From JBAVVD01 sp049697115 (GTDB lineage Bacteria; Acidobacteriota; Aminicenantia; Aminicenantales; UBA4085): a stretch of 36,099 nt of DNA. This document shows, piece by piece, positions 1 through 7,908 of the stretch. The stretch's first letter is position 1, and every line of letters starts with the position of its first letter. The notes beneath the pieces were generated by a model. That model saw only the letters and a list, made by a program, of their open reading frames with translations, searched no databases and was not told where the DNA came from. The DNA is taken from the NCBI GenBank assembly GCA_049697115.1, contig JBAVVD010000089.1, forward strand, positions 1 through 36,099. Direction: 5' to 3'. A program made the translations under genes and the position numbers.

Positions 1-804
1 ATACTTGTTGTCATGTATGGTCTTCTCTATGTCTTGATGTATTTTCTGAACAGGCCCGAAGTGAAAAATGTTGAAGGATGTCGGGAATATATCCAGGAGG
101 AGCTGGGAAAACTCGGCCCATGGACAAGGGGACAGAAAAACGCTTTGATCGCCTTTCTTACGGCCGTTACTCTGTGGATTGTTCCCGGATTTCTGGCCCT
201 GATTTTTGGATCTCAGGGAACTATTTCGAAACTCTATAATTCACGGATGCCGGAAGCCATTGCCGCAATTCTGGCGGCGGTACTTCTTTTTGTTCTTCCG
301 GTCAACTGGAAAAAAAGGGAATTCACCATTTCCTGGAAACAGGCGGTCCAGATTGACTGGGGAACACTGCTGCTTTTCGGAGGGGGAATAGCCCTCGGGG
401 AACTGATGTTTCAGACCGGATTGGCAGAGGCGATCGGCAGAGGAATTCTTCACAAGGTGGGCGCCACATCGGTTTGGGGAGTGACTCTTGCGGCGATTTA
501 TATTGGCATTCTTGTCAGCGAGACGACTTCCAACACGGCATCCGCCAATATGGTCGTTCCGGTCATTATATCCCTTTCCCTGGCGGCCAAAATCAATCCC
601 TTGCCGCCGGCCATCGGCGCCACTCTGGGCGCCAGTTGGGGCTTCATGCTGCCCGTTTCAACGCCGCCCAATGCCATTGTCTACGGTTCGGGGATGGTGC
701 CCATCACAAGAATGCTGCGGGCGGGCGTGTTTTTTGATATTTTGGGCGGCTTGGTCCTCTGGATCGGACTTCGCATTCTCCTTCCTCTGGTCGGCCTCGG
801 GTGA
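1..804 (+). CDS. DASS/SLC13-family anion:sodium symporter, C-terminal part (5' end outside window)
   Basis: This is the C-terminal part of an inner-membrane carrier of the divalent anion:Na+ symporter family, which takes up dicarboxylates, citrate or sulfate. The frame is open to base 1, so the gene starts upstream; the first ATG (13) is probably internal. Several hydrophobic segments are visible. Two family signatures are present: the SNT motif within ETTSNTASANMVVPV, and a second Pro-rich re-entrant motif, PVSTPPNAIVYGSG, near the C-terminus. Both loops form the Na+ and substrate sites in the family. A hydrophilic stretch near the start of the visible part matches the usual mid-protein cytoplasmic loop. 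Substrate cannot be told from this fragment. A 96-bp gap separates it from the next gene, which has its own ribosome-binding site. Confidence 0.88.
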   Translation: MLVVMYGLLYVLMYFLNRPEVKNVEGCREYIQEELGKLGPWTRGQKNALIAFLTAVTLWIVPGFLALIFGSQGTISKLYNSRMPEAIAAILAAVLLFVLPVNWKKREFTISWKQAVQIDWGTLLLFGGGIALGELMFQTGLAEAIGRGILHKVGATSVWGVTLAAIYIGILVSETTSNTASANMVVPVIISLSLAAKINPLPPAIGATLGASWGFMLPVSTPPNAIVYGSGMVPITRMLRAGVFFDILGGLVLWIGLRILLPLVGLG

Positions 805-900
805 GAATCGTCTTCTTTAAAAAAATTCTCCAAGAGATTATGATATTGTCGACCGAATGACTCACCATCGCAAGAGCCGTTTTTAAATTCAGGAGGAAAC

Positions 901-1677
901 ATGGGAAGAGTGATCGAAAGAGAGAAGGCGATATCTCCGGAAAAAATGGCCAGGAACGTCCTGAGTCTTCTCAAGAAAAAGGCGGACCCGGAGAAAGCCG
1001 CTCAATCCCAGAGATATTTTAAAGACACGGTGTGTTCTTATGGATGGACGGCCGAAGAAATCCGGAGTCTCGCGCATGAGCTTTATCTTTCGGTCAAAAA
1101 AGACTGGGATTTTGAAAACGCATTGGAACTCTGCGAAATTCTTCTGCCTCACGCGTATCTGGAAGCCAAAGGAATTGCTGTGGATATCCTTCTCCGGTAT
1201 AAAAAGGATTTTCCGCCAAAACTTTTCAACAAAATCAAGGCGTGGCTATCTCAGAATTATTGTGACAATTGGGCCACGGTTGATTCGCTATGCCCTGAGG
1301 CCGCAGGTGCGCTGCTCGAGAGGTATCCGAATTTTTTAGAGAAGATCAAAACGTGGGTGCATTCACCCAATCGATGGGTCCAGCGGGCTTCGGCGGTATC
1401 GTTCATCAAGCTGGCCCGAAGGGGGAAATTCCTGGGCACAGTCTATGAAATTTCAGAGATGCTTTTTGCCGTAAAAGATGACTTGATCGAGAAGGCCAAC
1501 GGCTGGCTGCTGCGAGAAGCCGGCAAAACCGACATGGAAAGGCTGGAAAAGTTTCTCCTTGTCCGGGGCCCAAAAATTCCGAGGACAACCCTCCGCTATG
1601 CCGTTGAAAGATTTCCGGAGAAGAGGAGAAAACGGCTTCTGCTCAAGACAAAACCAAAGGAGGAGAATAAGCCGTGA
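901..1677 (+). CDS. DNA alkylation repair protein, AlkD-like HEAT-repeat glycosylase
   Basis: Predicted cytosolic DNA glycosylase of the AlkD/AlkC class, which removes positively charged N3- and N7-alkylpurines. The 258 residues are largely helical, as expected for HEAT-like repeats. Residues matching the AlkD active-site set can be placed: Trp124 and Asp128 in NWATVDSLC, Arg162 in NRWVQRASAV, and Trp202 in KANGWLLREAGK. In characterised AlkD the corresponding Trp, Asp, Arg and Trp contact the lesion and backbone. Length is close to the usual 230-240 residues plus a basic tail. The start is preceded by aggagg a few bases upstream. It overlaps the following thioredoxin gene by four bases (GTGA), so the two are probably translationally coupled. 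The call rests on motif spacing by eye. Confidence 0.82.
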   Translation: MGRVIEREKAISPEKMARNVLSLLKKKADPEKAAQSQRYFKDTVCSYGWTAEEIRSLAHELYLSVKKDWDFENALELCEILLPHAYLEAKGIAVDILLRYKKDFPPKLFNKIKAWLSQNYCDNWATVDSLCPEAAGALLERYPNFLEKIKTWVHSPNRWVQRASAVSFIKLARRGKFLGTVYEISEMLFAVKDDLIEKANGWLLREAGKTDMERLEKFLLVRGPKIPRTTLRYAVERFPEKRRKRLLLKTKPKEENKP

Positions 1678-2111
1678 AAGAAAAAGTCAAGGTCAGCTGC
1701 CTGGAATGCGGGACAACGAACAATTATCCTGTTGATAAAACGGAGAAAAAGGTTGTCTGCGGCCGATGCAAGAATGTATTGCCTGTTCCGGGTCAAGTCC
1801 TTGAACCGCCCGCCAATCAGGTGGTGAACCTGGTTCAGAATTCCAGGCTGGCGTTGCTCATTGATTTTTATTCGCCGACCTGTGTTCCCTGTCACATGAT
1901 GCATGCGGTTGTTGAGAATCTCGCCAAACGCCGTGCCGGGGAAGTGATGGTCGTCAGGATTAACGTGGATGATAAGCGGGAGTTGGCGTCTGCTTTCAAT
2001 ATCCAGGCTGTCCCGACATTCATCGTCCTGAAGCAGGGATTTGAAGTGGCGCGCACTTCCGGAGCGATAAACGAGACCGATTTTTCTCTATGGGTAGCCA
2101 GTAAAACTTAA
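1674..2111 (+). CDS. Thioredoxin with N-terminal zinc ribbon (thioredoxin-2 type), CVPC active site
   Basis: Predicted cytosolic thiol-disulfide reductase. Residues 9-32 carry two CxxC pairs (Cys9/Cys12 and Cys29/Cys32), the zinc-ribbon arrangement of thioredoxin 2 (TrxC). The thioredoxin domain follows, with the buried Asp in LIDFYSP, the redox pair Cys70-Val-Pro-Cys73 and the cis-proline in AVPTF. The usual WCGPC is replaced by TCVPC: the Trp and Gly of the canonical motif are missing, which should change redox potential and partner choice. The start is GTG at 1674, chosen because aaaggagg lies at a good distance and the codon overlaps the stop of the alkD-like gene. There is no signal peptide. 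Coupling to a DNA-repair gene suggests a stress-linked operon, which is inference. Confidence 0.88.
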   Translation: MKEKVKVSCLECGTTNNYPVDKTEKKVVCGRCKNVLPVPGQVLEPPANQVVNLVQNSRLALLIDFYSPTCVPCHMMHAVVENLAKRRAGEVMVVRINVDDKRELASAFNIQAVPTFIVLKQGFEVARTSGAINETDFSLWVASKT

Positions 2112-2185
2112 CTTTTTTTTTAATGCGTTCCGTTAGTATCGAGAAGTTTGGAACAAATTCGTCTGATTATTAAAGTAGGGGATAA

Positions 2186-2273
2186 TGCCGAAGAGGGGAC
2201 TCGAACCCCTACGAGCGGTATATTGCTCACTAGCCCCTCAAGCTAGCGTGTCTGCCAATTCCACCACTTCGGC
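2186..2273 (-). tRNA. tRNA-Leu (anticodon GAG)
   Basis: Read on the minus strand, this folds as a class II tRNA of 88 nt. The acceptor stem GCCGAAG pairs with CTTCGGC. A D arm GTGGAATTGGCAGAC, an anticodon stem-loop with GAG in the loop, a long variable arm and a T arm with GGTTCGAGTCC follow. The discriminator base is A, as required for leucine. CCA is not encoded. It lies 22 bp after the secG stop on the same strand and is probably part of that transcript. Confidence 0.96.
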
Positions 2274-2295
2274 ATTCTCAAGCTTGGAGGGTGTT

Positions 2296-2688
2296 TTATT
2301 TCTTTGTGTCAGGTATCGTGTCCTTCTGCTGGCCGGTCTCTTGTTGTCTGGCTTTCTTTCCCTCTGTCTGAGGATTTGGCTGTTCTTTCTGGGTGGTTGT
2401 GGCGGCGGCAGGCGTCTGCCTGGCCGGAGTTTCTCCCCCTCTCAGGGCTGACCGTGCGCCTTTACCCGAGAGAATCCACATTCCCAGGGAAGTGAACATA
2501 AAGAGAATAGCGCAGATCGTAGTCGCTTTGGAGAGCAGGGTGGCTACGCCGCGCGGACCAAAGGCCGTCTGGCTTCCCACGCCTCCAAAGGCGCCGGCAA
2601 GGTCTGCCGATTTTCCGGACTGAAGAAGAACGGCCATAATGAGGACAAGACAAATGACCACGTGGATGAATGTCAATAATCCGCTCAT
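2296..2688 (-). CDS. secG: Preprotein translocase subunit SecG
   Basis: Small inner-membrane subunit of the SecYEG channel. The 130 residues show the family layout: a first hydrophobic helix (about residues 3-22), a conserved loop containing LLQSGKSADLAGAFGG, and a second helix (about 52-73). A long charged Gln/Thr/Lys-rich C-terminal tail of about 55 residues is longer than in compact SecG proteins and looks disordered. The start overlaps the tpiA stop (ATGA), with ggaaa upstream, so it is coupled to tpiA. The gene order gap-pgk-tpiA-secG-tRNA-Leu is known in many bacteria and supports the call. Confidence 0.95.
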   Translation of the reverse strand: MSGLLTFIHVVICLVLIMAVLLQSGKSADLAGAFGGVGSQTAFGPRGVATLLSKATTICAILFMFTSLGMWILSGKGARSALRGGETPARQTPAAATTTQKEQPNPQTEGKKARQQETGQQKDTIPDTKK

Positions 2689-3473
2689 GTTTTTTCCTTA
2701 CATGCTTTAACAGCTTCTTTTATTATTTGGATAAAGGATTCAGCCTCCAGCGAAGCCCCTCCCACAAGAAAACCATCTATGTCTTTTTCCGTGCACAAGG
2801 AGTATGCATTGGCTGGTTTGACCGAACCGCCGTAAAGAATTATAGCACAGGATGCCGCATCTTTTCCATAATTTTCAGCCAGTTTCTTACGGATAAAGGC
2901 GTGGACTTCCTCGGCCTGGGCAGGAGTGGCTGTCTTTCCTGTCCCGATGGCCCAGAGGGGCTCATAGGCAATGACGGCCTGACGCATGTCCTTTTCTCCG
3001 AGCCCCTCCAGTCCAACGCTGAGCTGGGATTCAACTTTAGATATGGTTTTTTGGCGTTCTCTTTCTTCCAGGGATTCGCCGATGCATACGATGGGAATGA
3101 GGCCGGACTTCAGAGCGGCTTTGACCTTTTTATTGACCGAGGCATCCGTTTCTCCGAAATACTGCCGCCGTTCCGAATGGCCGACGACGACATACTGGCA
3201 GCCGGCGTCTTTGAGCATGCTCGGTGATGTTTCTCCGGTGAAGGCTCCTTTTTCTTCCCAGAAAAGGTTTTGGGCACCCAGTTGAACAGAGCTCTCCTCC
3301 AGGACCTTGCGGACTTCGCTGAGCGCAGTAAAAGGGGGGATCACGACGATCTCCGCTTCGGCGAGGTCGACGCTGGCTTTGACGACCGTGCTCACCAGGT
3401 CCTTCGCTTCGGGAATGGTCATATGCATTTTCCAGTTTCCGGCAATAAAAGGAGGTTTCTTGATGTCTGTCAT
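2685..3473 (-). CDS. tpiA: Triosephosphate isomerase
   Basis: Cytosolic glycolytic enzyme that interconverts dihydroxyacetone phosphate and glyceraldehyde 3-phosphate. The 262-residue TIM barrel has the catalytic Lys in AGNWKMH near the N-terminus, the catalytic His in VVGHSERR, the catalytic Glu in AYEPLWAIGTG with the mobile loop just after it, and the phosphate-binding LYGGSVKP. All key residues are intact and the length is normal to slightly long. It starts two bases after the pgk stop; the AAAGGA encoded by the last pgk codons serves as its ribosome-binding site. It overlaps secG by four bases at the other end. Confidence 0.98.
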   Translation of the reverse strand: MTDIKKPPFIAGNWKMHMTIPEAKDLVSTVVKASVDLAEAEIVVIPPFTALSEVRKVLEESSVQLGAQNLFWEEKGAFTGETSPSMLKDAGCQYVVVGHSERRQYFGETDASVNKKVKAALKSGLIPIVCIGESLEERERQKTISKVESQLSVGLEGLGEKDMRQAVIAYEPLWAIGTGKTATPAQAEEVHAFIRKKLAENYGKDAASCAIILYGGSVKPANAYSLCTEKDIDGFLVGGASLEAESFIQIIKEAVKACKEKT

Positions 3474-3475
3474 TT

Positions 3476-4657
3476 TTATTGTCCTTTCAATGCTTCAAGT
3501 CCCGGAAGGGTCTCATTGGCCAGGAATTCCAGAGACGCGCCTCCGCCCGTTGAAATATGGGTCATTTGACCGGAGACTCCGGCTTTATAGACGGCGGCAA
3601 TCGAGTCGCCGCCGCCGACGATGGAGACCGCCTTGGCGTTGGCGACAGCCAGGGCGATTTTCATGGTTCCATGGGCGAACTCCTCCACTTCAAAGACGCC
3701 AAGCGGGCCGTTCCAGAAGATGGTCCTGGCCTGGGCGATAATCTCGGAATACTTGGCGATTGTCTTCGGACCGATATCCACAGCCATGAATTCCGGAGGA
3801 AAGGGGAAAGAGTCTACGATCCTGGCCGCCGGCCCGGATGCGGCCGAGGCGGCGAGGACGTGGTCCTCGGGAAGGCAGAAATTGACCTTTCTTTCTCTGG
3901 CTTTCTGAAGGACGTCCAGGGCCATGCCCATTTTGTCTTTTTCGACCAGAGAGCGGCCCACCTCATATCCCTGGGCCTTGAAAAATGTGTAGGCCATAGC
4001 GCCCCCGATGAGGATGTCATCCGCTTTGTTGAGAAGGTTTTCAAGGACCGGAATTTTATCCGAGACTTTTGCCCCGCCGAGGATGGCCGAATAGGGCTTG
4101 GCCGGTGCATGAAGGGCCTTACTCAGGTAGTCCACTTCTTTTTTGAGGAGATAGCCGGCGGCCGACTTCGGGACGAATTGGGCGATTCCCACCACAGAAG
4201 AATGCGCGCGGTGGGAGGAGCCAAAGGCGTCATTAATGAAAATATCGATGCCCTCGGCCAATTTTTGCGAGTAGCCTATGTCATTGGCTTCCTCCTCGGC
4301 ATGGAATCGGACATTCTCCAGGAGAAGGACCTGGCCTTCCTTGAGCTCTCTTTTGAGTCTGGATGTTTCATCGCCGATAGAATCCGCGGCAAAAATGACT
4401 TCACGGGAGATGAGTTCAGAAAGTCTTTGGGCCACCGGTTTCAGGCTGTATTTCGGATTCACTTTGCCTTTGGGGCGGCCGAGGTGGGAAGCGAGGACAA
4501 TCCTGGCCCCCTGCTTCAGGAGATACTGGATCGTCGGCAGAGAGGCCCGGATTCGTGTGTCATCCCTGATTGCGCCGTTTTCATCCATGGGGACATTGAA
4601 GTCCACCCGGATAAAGACGGTTTTCCCTCTGACGTCTAAATCTTCGACGGTAAGCAT
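3476..4657 (-). CDS. pgk: Phosphoglycerate kinase
   Basis: Cytosolic glycolytic kinase that makes ATP from 1,3-bisphosphoglycerate. The 393-residue two-domain protein has the N-terminal signature VFIRVDFNVPMD, substrate-binding arginines in DDTRIRASLPT and SHLGRPKGKVNPKYSL, and the ADP-binding ILGGAKVSDKI. It also has the C-terminal GGGDSIAA and TGGGASLEFL loops. Nothing is missing. It starts eight bases after the gap stop codon with only a weak ribosome-binding site, consistent with translation following from gap. It forms one operon with gap, tpiA and secG. Confidence 0.98.
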   Translation of the reverse strand: MLTVEDLDVRGKTVFIRVDFNVPMDENGAIRDDTRIRASLPTIQYLLKQGARIVLASHLGRPKGKVNPKYSLKPVAQRLSELISREVIFAADSIGDETSRLKRELKEGQVLLLENVRFHAEEEANDIGYSQKLAEGIDIFINDAFGSSHRAHSSVVGIAQFVPKSAAGYLLKKEVDYLSKALHAPAKPYSAILGGAKVSDKIPVLENLLNKADDILIGGAMAYTFFKAQGYEVGRSLVEKDKMGMALDVLQKARERKVNFCLPEDHVLAASAASGPAARIVDSFPFPPEFMAVDIGPKTIAKYSEIIAQARTIFWNGPLGVFEVEEFAHGTMKIALAVANAKAVSIVGGGDSIAAVYKAGVSGQMTHISTGGGASLEFLANETLPGLEALKGQ

Positions 4658-4664
4658 CGTTTTA

Positions 4665-5666
4665 TTACCGTGAGATGTATTTGATCAGGTCATGGAGCCT
4701 GCAGGAATAGCCCCATTCATTGTCATACCAGGCCAGAACCTTGAGCAGATTTTCCTCGACGGTCTTTGTGTAGGGGCCGTCCACGATGGCGGAATGAGGA
4801 TTGGACATGAAATCCACGGAAACCAGCGGCTCTTCCGTGTAGTCCAGAATGCCTTTCAACTTTCCCGCAGCGGCTTTCTGGAAAGCGGCGTTGACCTCTT
4901 TATCCGTCGTTTTTTTCTTGAGTAGAACAACCAGGTCGACGACTGAGACATTGGGCGTGGGAACCCGGATGGAAATTCCGTCAATTTTGCCTTTGAGTTC
5001 GGGGAGGACCAATCCCACGGCCTTGGCGGCACCGGTAGTTGTCGGAATCTGAGAGATGGCGGCTGCCCGTGCCCGGCGTAAATCTTTATGGGGCATGTCC
5101 AGCACCTTTTGATCATTTGTGTAAGAATGGATGGTCGTCATGAAGCCTTTCTCGATGCCGAATTCCTCATGGAGGACCTTTGCCACAGGGGCCAGGCAGT
5201 TGGTTGTGCAGGAGGCGTTTGAGAGGATGTGGTGTTTGGCCGGATCATAATTGTGTTCGTTGACTCCCATGACAATGGTCACATCAGGATCAGTGGCCGG
5301 GGCCGAAATGATGACTTTTCGGGCGCCCCCTTTTTCGATATGGAGAAGGACATCAGGCCTTTTTGTAAATTTCCCTGTGGATTCCACAACCACGGAGACC
5401 CCGAGCTCTTTCCAGGGAAGCTTGGCCGGGTCTTTCTCGGCTAAAACCCTGATTTTCTTATTATTGACAAAAAGGGCGTCCTCTGCGGCTTTGACCTCTT
5501 GTTTAAAAACACCGAGGACCGAGTCGTACTTGAGGAGATGGGCCAGCGTTTTGGCGTCCGTGATGTCATTGACGGCCACACATTCAATTTCCGGGTCACT
5601 GAAAGAAGCTCTCAATAGATTCCGTCCGATCCGTCCGAAGCCATTAATTCCGATTTTTATAGGCAT
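4665..5666 (-). CDS. gap: Glyceraldehyde-3-phosphate dehydrogenase, type I
   Basis: NAD-dependent glycolytic dehydrogenase, 333 residues. The N-terminal Rossmann motif INGFGRIGRNLLRA is present. The active-site Cys lies in SNASCTTNCLAPVAK, the catalytic His in TTIHSYTNDQ, and the C-terminal signature WYDNEWGYSCR is complete. It is the first gene of the glycolytic operon on this strand and has a strong aaggagg eight bases before the ATG. About 190 bp upstream, up to the plsY-fusion stop, hold no gene that I can support. I could not identify a convincing promoter there: the TATAAT at 5681-5686 lies too close to the ribosome-binding site. Confidence 0.98.
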   Translation of the reverse strand: MPIKIGINGFGRIGRNLLRASFSDPEIECVAVNDITDAKTLAHLLKYDSVLGVFKQEVKAAEDALFVNNKKIRVLAEKDPAKLPWKELGVSVVVESTGKFTKRPDVLLHIEKGGARKVIISAPATDPDVTIVMGVNEHNYDPAKHHILSNASCTTNCLAPVAKVLHEEFGIEKGFMTTIHSYTNDQKVLDMPHKDLRRARAAAISQIPTTTGAAKAVGLVLPELKGKIDGISIRVPTPNVSVVDLVVLLKKKTTDKEVNAAFQKAAAGKLKGILDYTEEPLVSVDFMSNPHSAIVDGPYTKTVEENLLKVLAWYDNEWGYSCRLHDLIKYISR

Positions 5667-5860
5667 TAATAAACCTCCTTATTATAAAATTAATACCATG
5701 GATGAATTCCTGTTTTGGTATGGCTCCCTTCGAATGAAATTTTCATTCCTTTCTGAGAAAAAAGAACTATTCCCTGAAGTGGTCCGTGTCTTAATGGTCA
5801 TGAATGATGAGATAAAAAATTAACATAAAAATCAATTTAAATCAACGAGACACCGGATAT

Positions 5861-7057
5861 TTAAAATAGCCGAACAACATACATGGAGGAGGCGCTGAGG
5901 ATGGCCACGCTGAAGTTGTCATTGATGCCGATAGGGAGGACTTCAGAAACAGACGCAATGAGAGCCCCCAGAAGAAACGGCAGAAAGGGGAACGAAAAAA
6001 AATGAAGAAAAACATAGCCGGAGAGGAGGCAGGCGTTAAAATGGGCCAGGCTGCCCTCAAAGGATTTTTCAAATATTTTTACCCGTCCAAAATGGATTCC
6101 GAAGAACTTGCTGAAAAAGTCGCCGAAAGTCAGAAAGCCGGCGGCCAGAATGGCAATGTCTTTGGGAAAGAGAAGGACCGTCAAAAAGAAAGCAAAGAGA
6201 AAGATGGTAATCGACGAGAATGTCTTGAGCTCTTTCAGTTTATAGATTTTTTTAACTGTGTTGAAAAAGAATAAATTAATCTTGCGCGAGACAAGCCGGA
6301 TGAGGTCAAGGAGGAGGAAGAAAAGAGCGATGCTTCCGATCAAAGTCAAAGCCTGTTTCTTGTCTGTATGCATATAGTAGACGGCCAAAAGGATAGCCAA
6401 TGGCCTGAGGTACAGGCGCCAGTTGAGATCGGCTTTCCCTTTGCTCGGAGGTGGCTTTAGGAGCCGGCGCTCTCTAATATTCAGAATATCAATCAGGAGA
6501 ATATAGGCCATGACTGTCAGGATGAATAACGTATATTGGGAAAAGGCCGAAAAGACAGCGACAAAAACGCCCACGACAGGCAGGACAACAGTGCTGACAA
6601 TCTCTCCCTTTTTGGCGATATACACAAAGGAGAGAACCCAGAAAGCGAGCACGAGGAGCGTTTCCAGAGGAAGCCATTCCCTGATATAGAAAAGGACGAG
6701 ATAATAGATCAACATAGACGTGGCAATAGCCACTCCCTGACCGCCTTTGAATTTCAAATAAAAGGGGAAGACATGCCCGGCAATCGCGGCACAGCCGGCC
6801 AGATGGATGAGAAGAGGAGAGGCCCCTAGAAGATGGGCGGCGTACATAACCAGGAGGCCTTTCGTGGTGTCAAAAAAAGCCGTGATGACTGCCGGTCCGA
6901 GCCCCAGGACATGGAAGGTATTCATCGTGCCGGCATTTTGGGTGCCGTGCGCGCGGATGTCGATCTTTCTCAGAACGCGGCCGAGGATGTAAGAAGGCGA
7001 GATAGAGCCGACCATGTACCCGCCTAAAAGAATGGCGATCCAAATCGAAAGATTCAT
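5861..7057 (-). CDS. plsY: Fusion: PlsY glycerol-3-phosphate acyltransferase + polyprenol/DAG-kinase-like membrane domain
   Basis: The N-terminal half (about residues 1-200) is PlsY, the inner-membrane enzyme that acylates glycerol 3-phosphate with acyl phosphate. Its three family motifs are present: GSISPSYILG (17-26), HGTQNAGTMN (37-46) and GHVFPFYLKFKGGQGVA (94-110, with Gln where Lys is usual). Stand-alone PlsY is about 200 residues; this protein is 398. The second half has four to five further hydrophobic segments. It also has motifs typical of the SEC59/Dgk1/VTE5 CTP-dependent lipid kinase family: GDFFSKFFGIHFGR (312-325), KSFEGSLAHF (331-340) and a late acidic-LPI-x2-NDN motif (372-381). 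The same chain may therefore acylate glycerol 3-phosphate and phosphorylate a lipid alcohol; the second activity is inference. The 136 bp upstream (7058-7193) hold nothing I recognise. Confidence 0.88.
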   Translation of the reverse strand: MNLSIWIAILLGGYMVGSISPSYILGRVLRKIDIRAHGTQNAGTMNTFHVLGLGPAVITAFFDTTKGLLVMYAAHLLGASPLLIHLAGCAAIAGHVFPFYLKFKGGQGVAIATSMLIYYLVLFYIREWLPLETLLVLAFWVLSFVYIAKKGEIVSTVVLPVVGVFVAVFSAFSQYTLFILTVMAYILLIDILNIRERRLLKPPPSKGKADLNWRLYLRPLAILLAVYYMHTDKKQALTLIGSIALFFLLLDLIRLVSRKINLFFFNTVKKIYKLKELKTFSSITIFLFAFFLTVLLFPKDIAILAAGFLTFGDFFSKFFGIHFGRVKIFEKSFEGSLAHFNACLLSGYVFLHFFSFPFLPFLLGALIASVSEVLPIGINDNFSVAILSASSMYVVRLF

Positions 7058-7193
7058 GAAAACGACTCTTCCCGCAGGATTGGATTTTTTCTCTGTTACC
7101 CAAAACAGAGAAGCCCGATTTTCATGAGATGGACTGATATTATAATTCCAGGCTAGTCAAGTCAATATTTCTTTTTTTATTGTCATTTAATAA

Positions 7194-7490
7194 TTAAAAG
7201 TGGACTAGAGAAAGAATTTGGTTTTCGGCTGAGCTGGTCGAGAAAGCATCTTTGTGTCCATTTGCCCCTCCAACCATCGTGAGGTATAAATAGCGACTCA
7301 AAGAGATGTCAAGGACAGCTGAGGGGCTCACCTTGCCCTTCTTTTCATCGTACTCCTTCTCTAAGCGGCCCGCGTATTCTGAAATAATTCTCAGCGAGGA
7401 ACAGAAATCTGGGGTAGCGGCATCCCGATGATCGGAATGCCTCTCAATCCTCGGGTATTCCCGTGTCTCCGGATTGGGCCCTAGATTCTG
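7194..7490 (-). pseudogene. Frameshifted coding remnant continuing past the small lipoprotein gene
   Basis: Just past the lipoprotein stop, the -1 frame stays open for roughly 100 codons, down to TAA at 7194-7196, with no start codon of its own. It encodes protein-like sequence such as EYAGRLEKEYDEKKGKV and SRYLYLTMVGGANGHKDAF. Its first residues (LGPNPETREYP) line up with the caspase-like peptidase just after the module it shares with the lipoprotein (LGSESEASEEYP). This suggests the lipoprotein gene once read on, or still does by frameshifting. I do not recognise the domain. Without this remnant, 7058-7480 would be an empty intergenic stretch. Confidence 0.45.
7215..7320 (-). repeat. Dispersed degenerate repeat, copy A
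   Basis: Read on the minus strand, about 106 bp here align with 14400-14505 on the plus strand. The best 70 bp, from CCTCACGATG to the run GCCGAAAA, are about 83% identical by eye, with one indel. Copy A is open in the remnant frame; copy B carries stops. Confidence 0.6.
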
Positions 7491-7834
7491 CCCCTGCCCA
7501 ACATAATCAAGAGGTCGTTTCCATCCGTGAAAAAAACATGGACGGAATCTGAACCCGTGACTTTGACTTCCTTGACATTATTCTGCCTCTTCAGGAATTC
7601 GATGACTTTTTCGACCGCCTTCTCTTTGGCGATCTTCTCGTCAATCGCTTTCTCGAACAGGGCATGCGCTTCCCTGGTGATTTCTTCCACTGTCAGAATT
7701 CTCTGTTTTTCTCCGGTCTCTTGAGCCATTCCCTGGGGGAGGGAAGGAGGAGGCGTCTGTTGACGGGCCTTACAGCCTGAAACACTCAGAAATAACGCCA
7801 AGCAAAGAATAAAAAAACCTACGCGGCGATCCAT
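7481..7834 (-). CDS. Small lipoprotein sharing a module with the neighbouring caspase-like peptidase
   Basis: Predicted 117-residue lipoprotein. A hydrophobic signal (residues 5-17) ends in a good lipobox, Val-Ser-Gly-Cys21. A Pro/Gln-rich linker and a charged helical region (48-84) follow. The C-terminal module (about 73-114) ends FFTDGNDLLIMLGR. This module matches residues 58-99 of the next gene upstream at about 17 of 42 positions by eye. The start at 7834 is chosen over an upstream ATG because gaggaggagc precedes it directly and the signal peptide begins there. The 74-bp gap to the peptidase gene and shared strand suggest one transcript. Function is unknown; an inhibitor or propeptide-like partner is possible. 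The heptamer T TTT TTC lies in frame at about 7527-7533. Confidence 0.75.
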   Translation of the reverse strand: MDRRVGFFILCLALFLSVSGCKARQQTPPPSLPQGMAQETGEKQRILTVEEITREAHALFEKAIDEKIAKEKAVEKVIEFLKRQNNVKEVKVTGSDSVHVFFTDGNDLLIMLGRGRI

Positions 7835-7908
7835 GTGCTCCTCCTCTGTAACCTTAATAAAATAGATCACGCCTCCGAACTTCCAGTTGAAAGCGCAAAT
7901 CCGCCAGG

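Noticed and set aside
2185..2451. Plus-strand frame across the tRNA-Leu and secG tail
   Set aside because: It overlaps a clear tRNA and the antisense of secG and has no similarity.
3557..4639. A 360-codon plus-strand frame opposite pgk
   Set aside because: pgk is unmistakable and complete on the other strand, and the plus frame shows no family motif.
5681..5686. TATAAT on the minus strand upstream of gap, considered as a -10 box
   Set aside because: It sits directly beside the ribosome-binding site, leaving no room for a leader.
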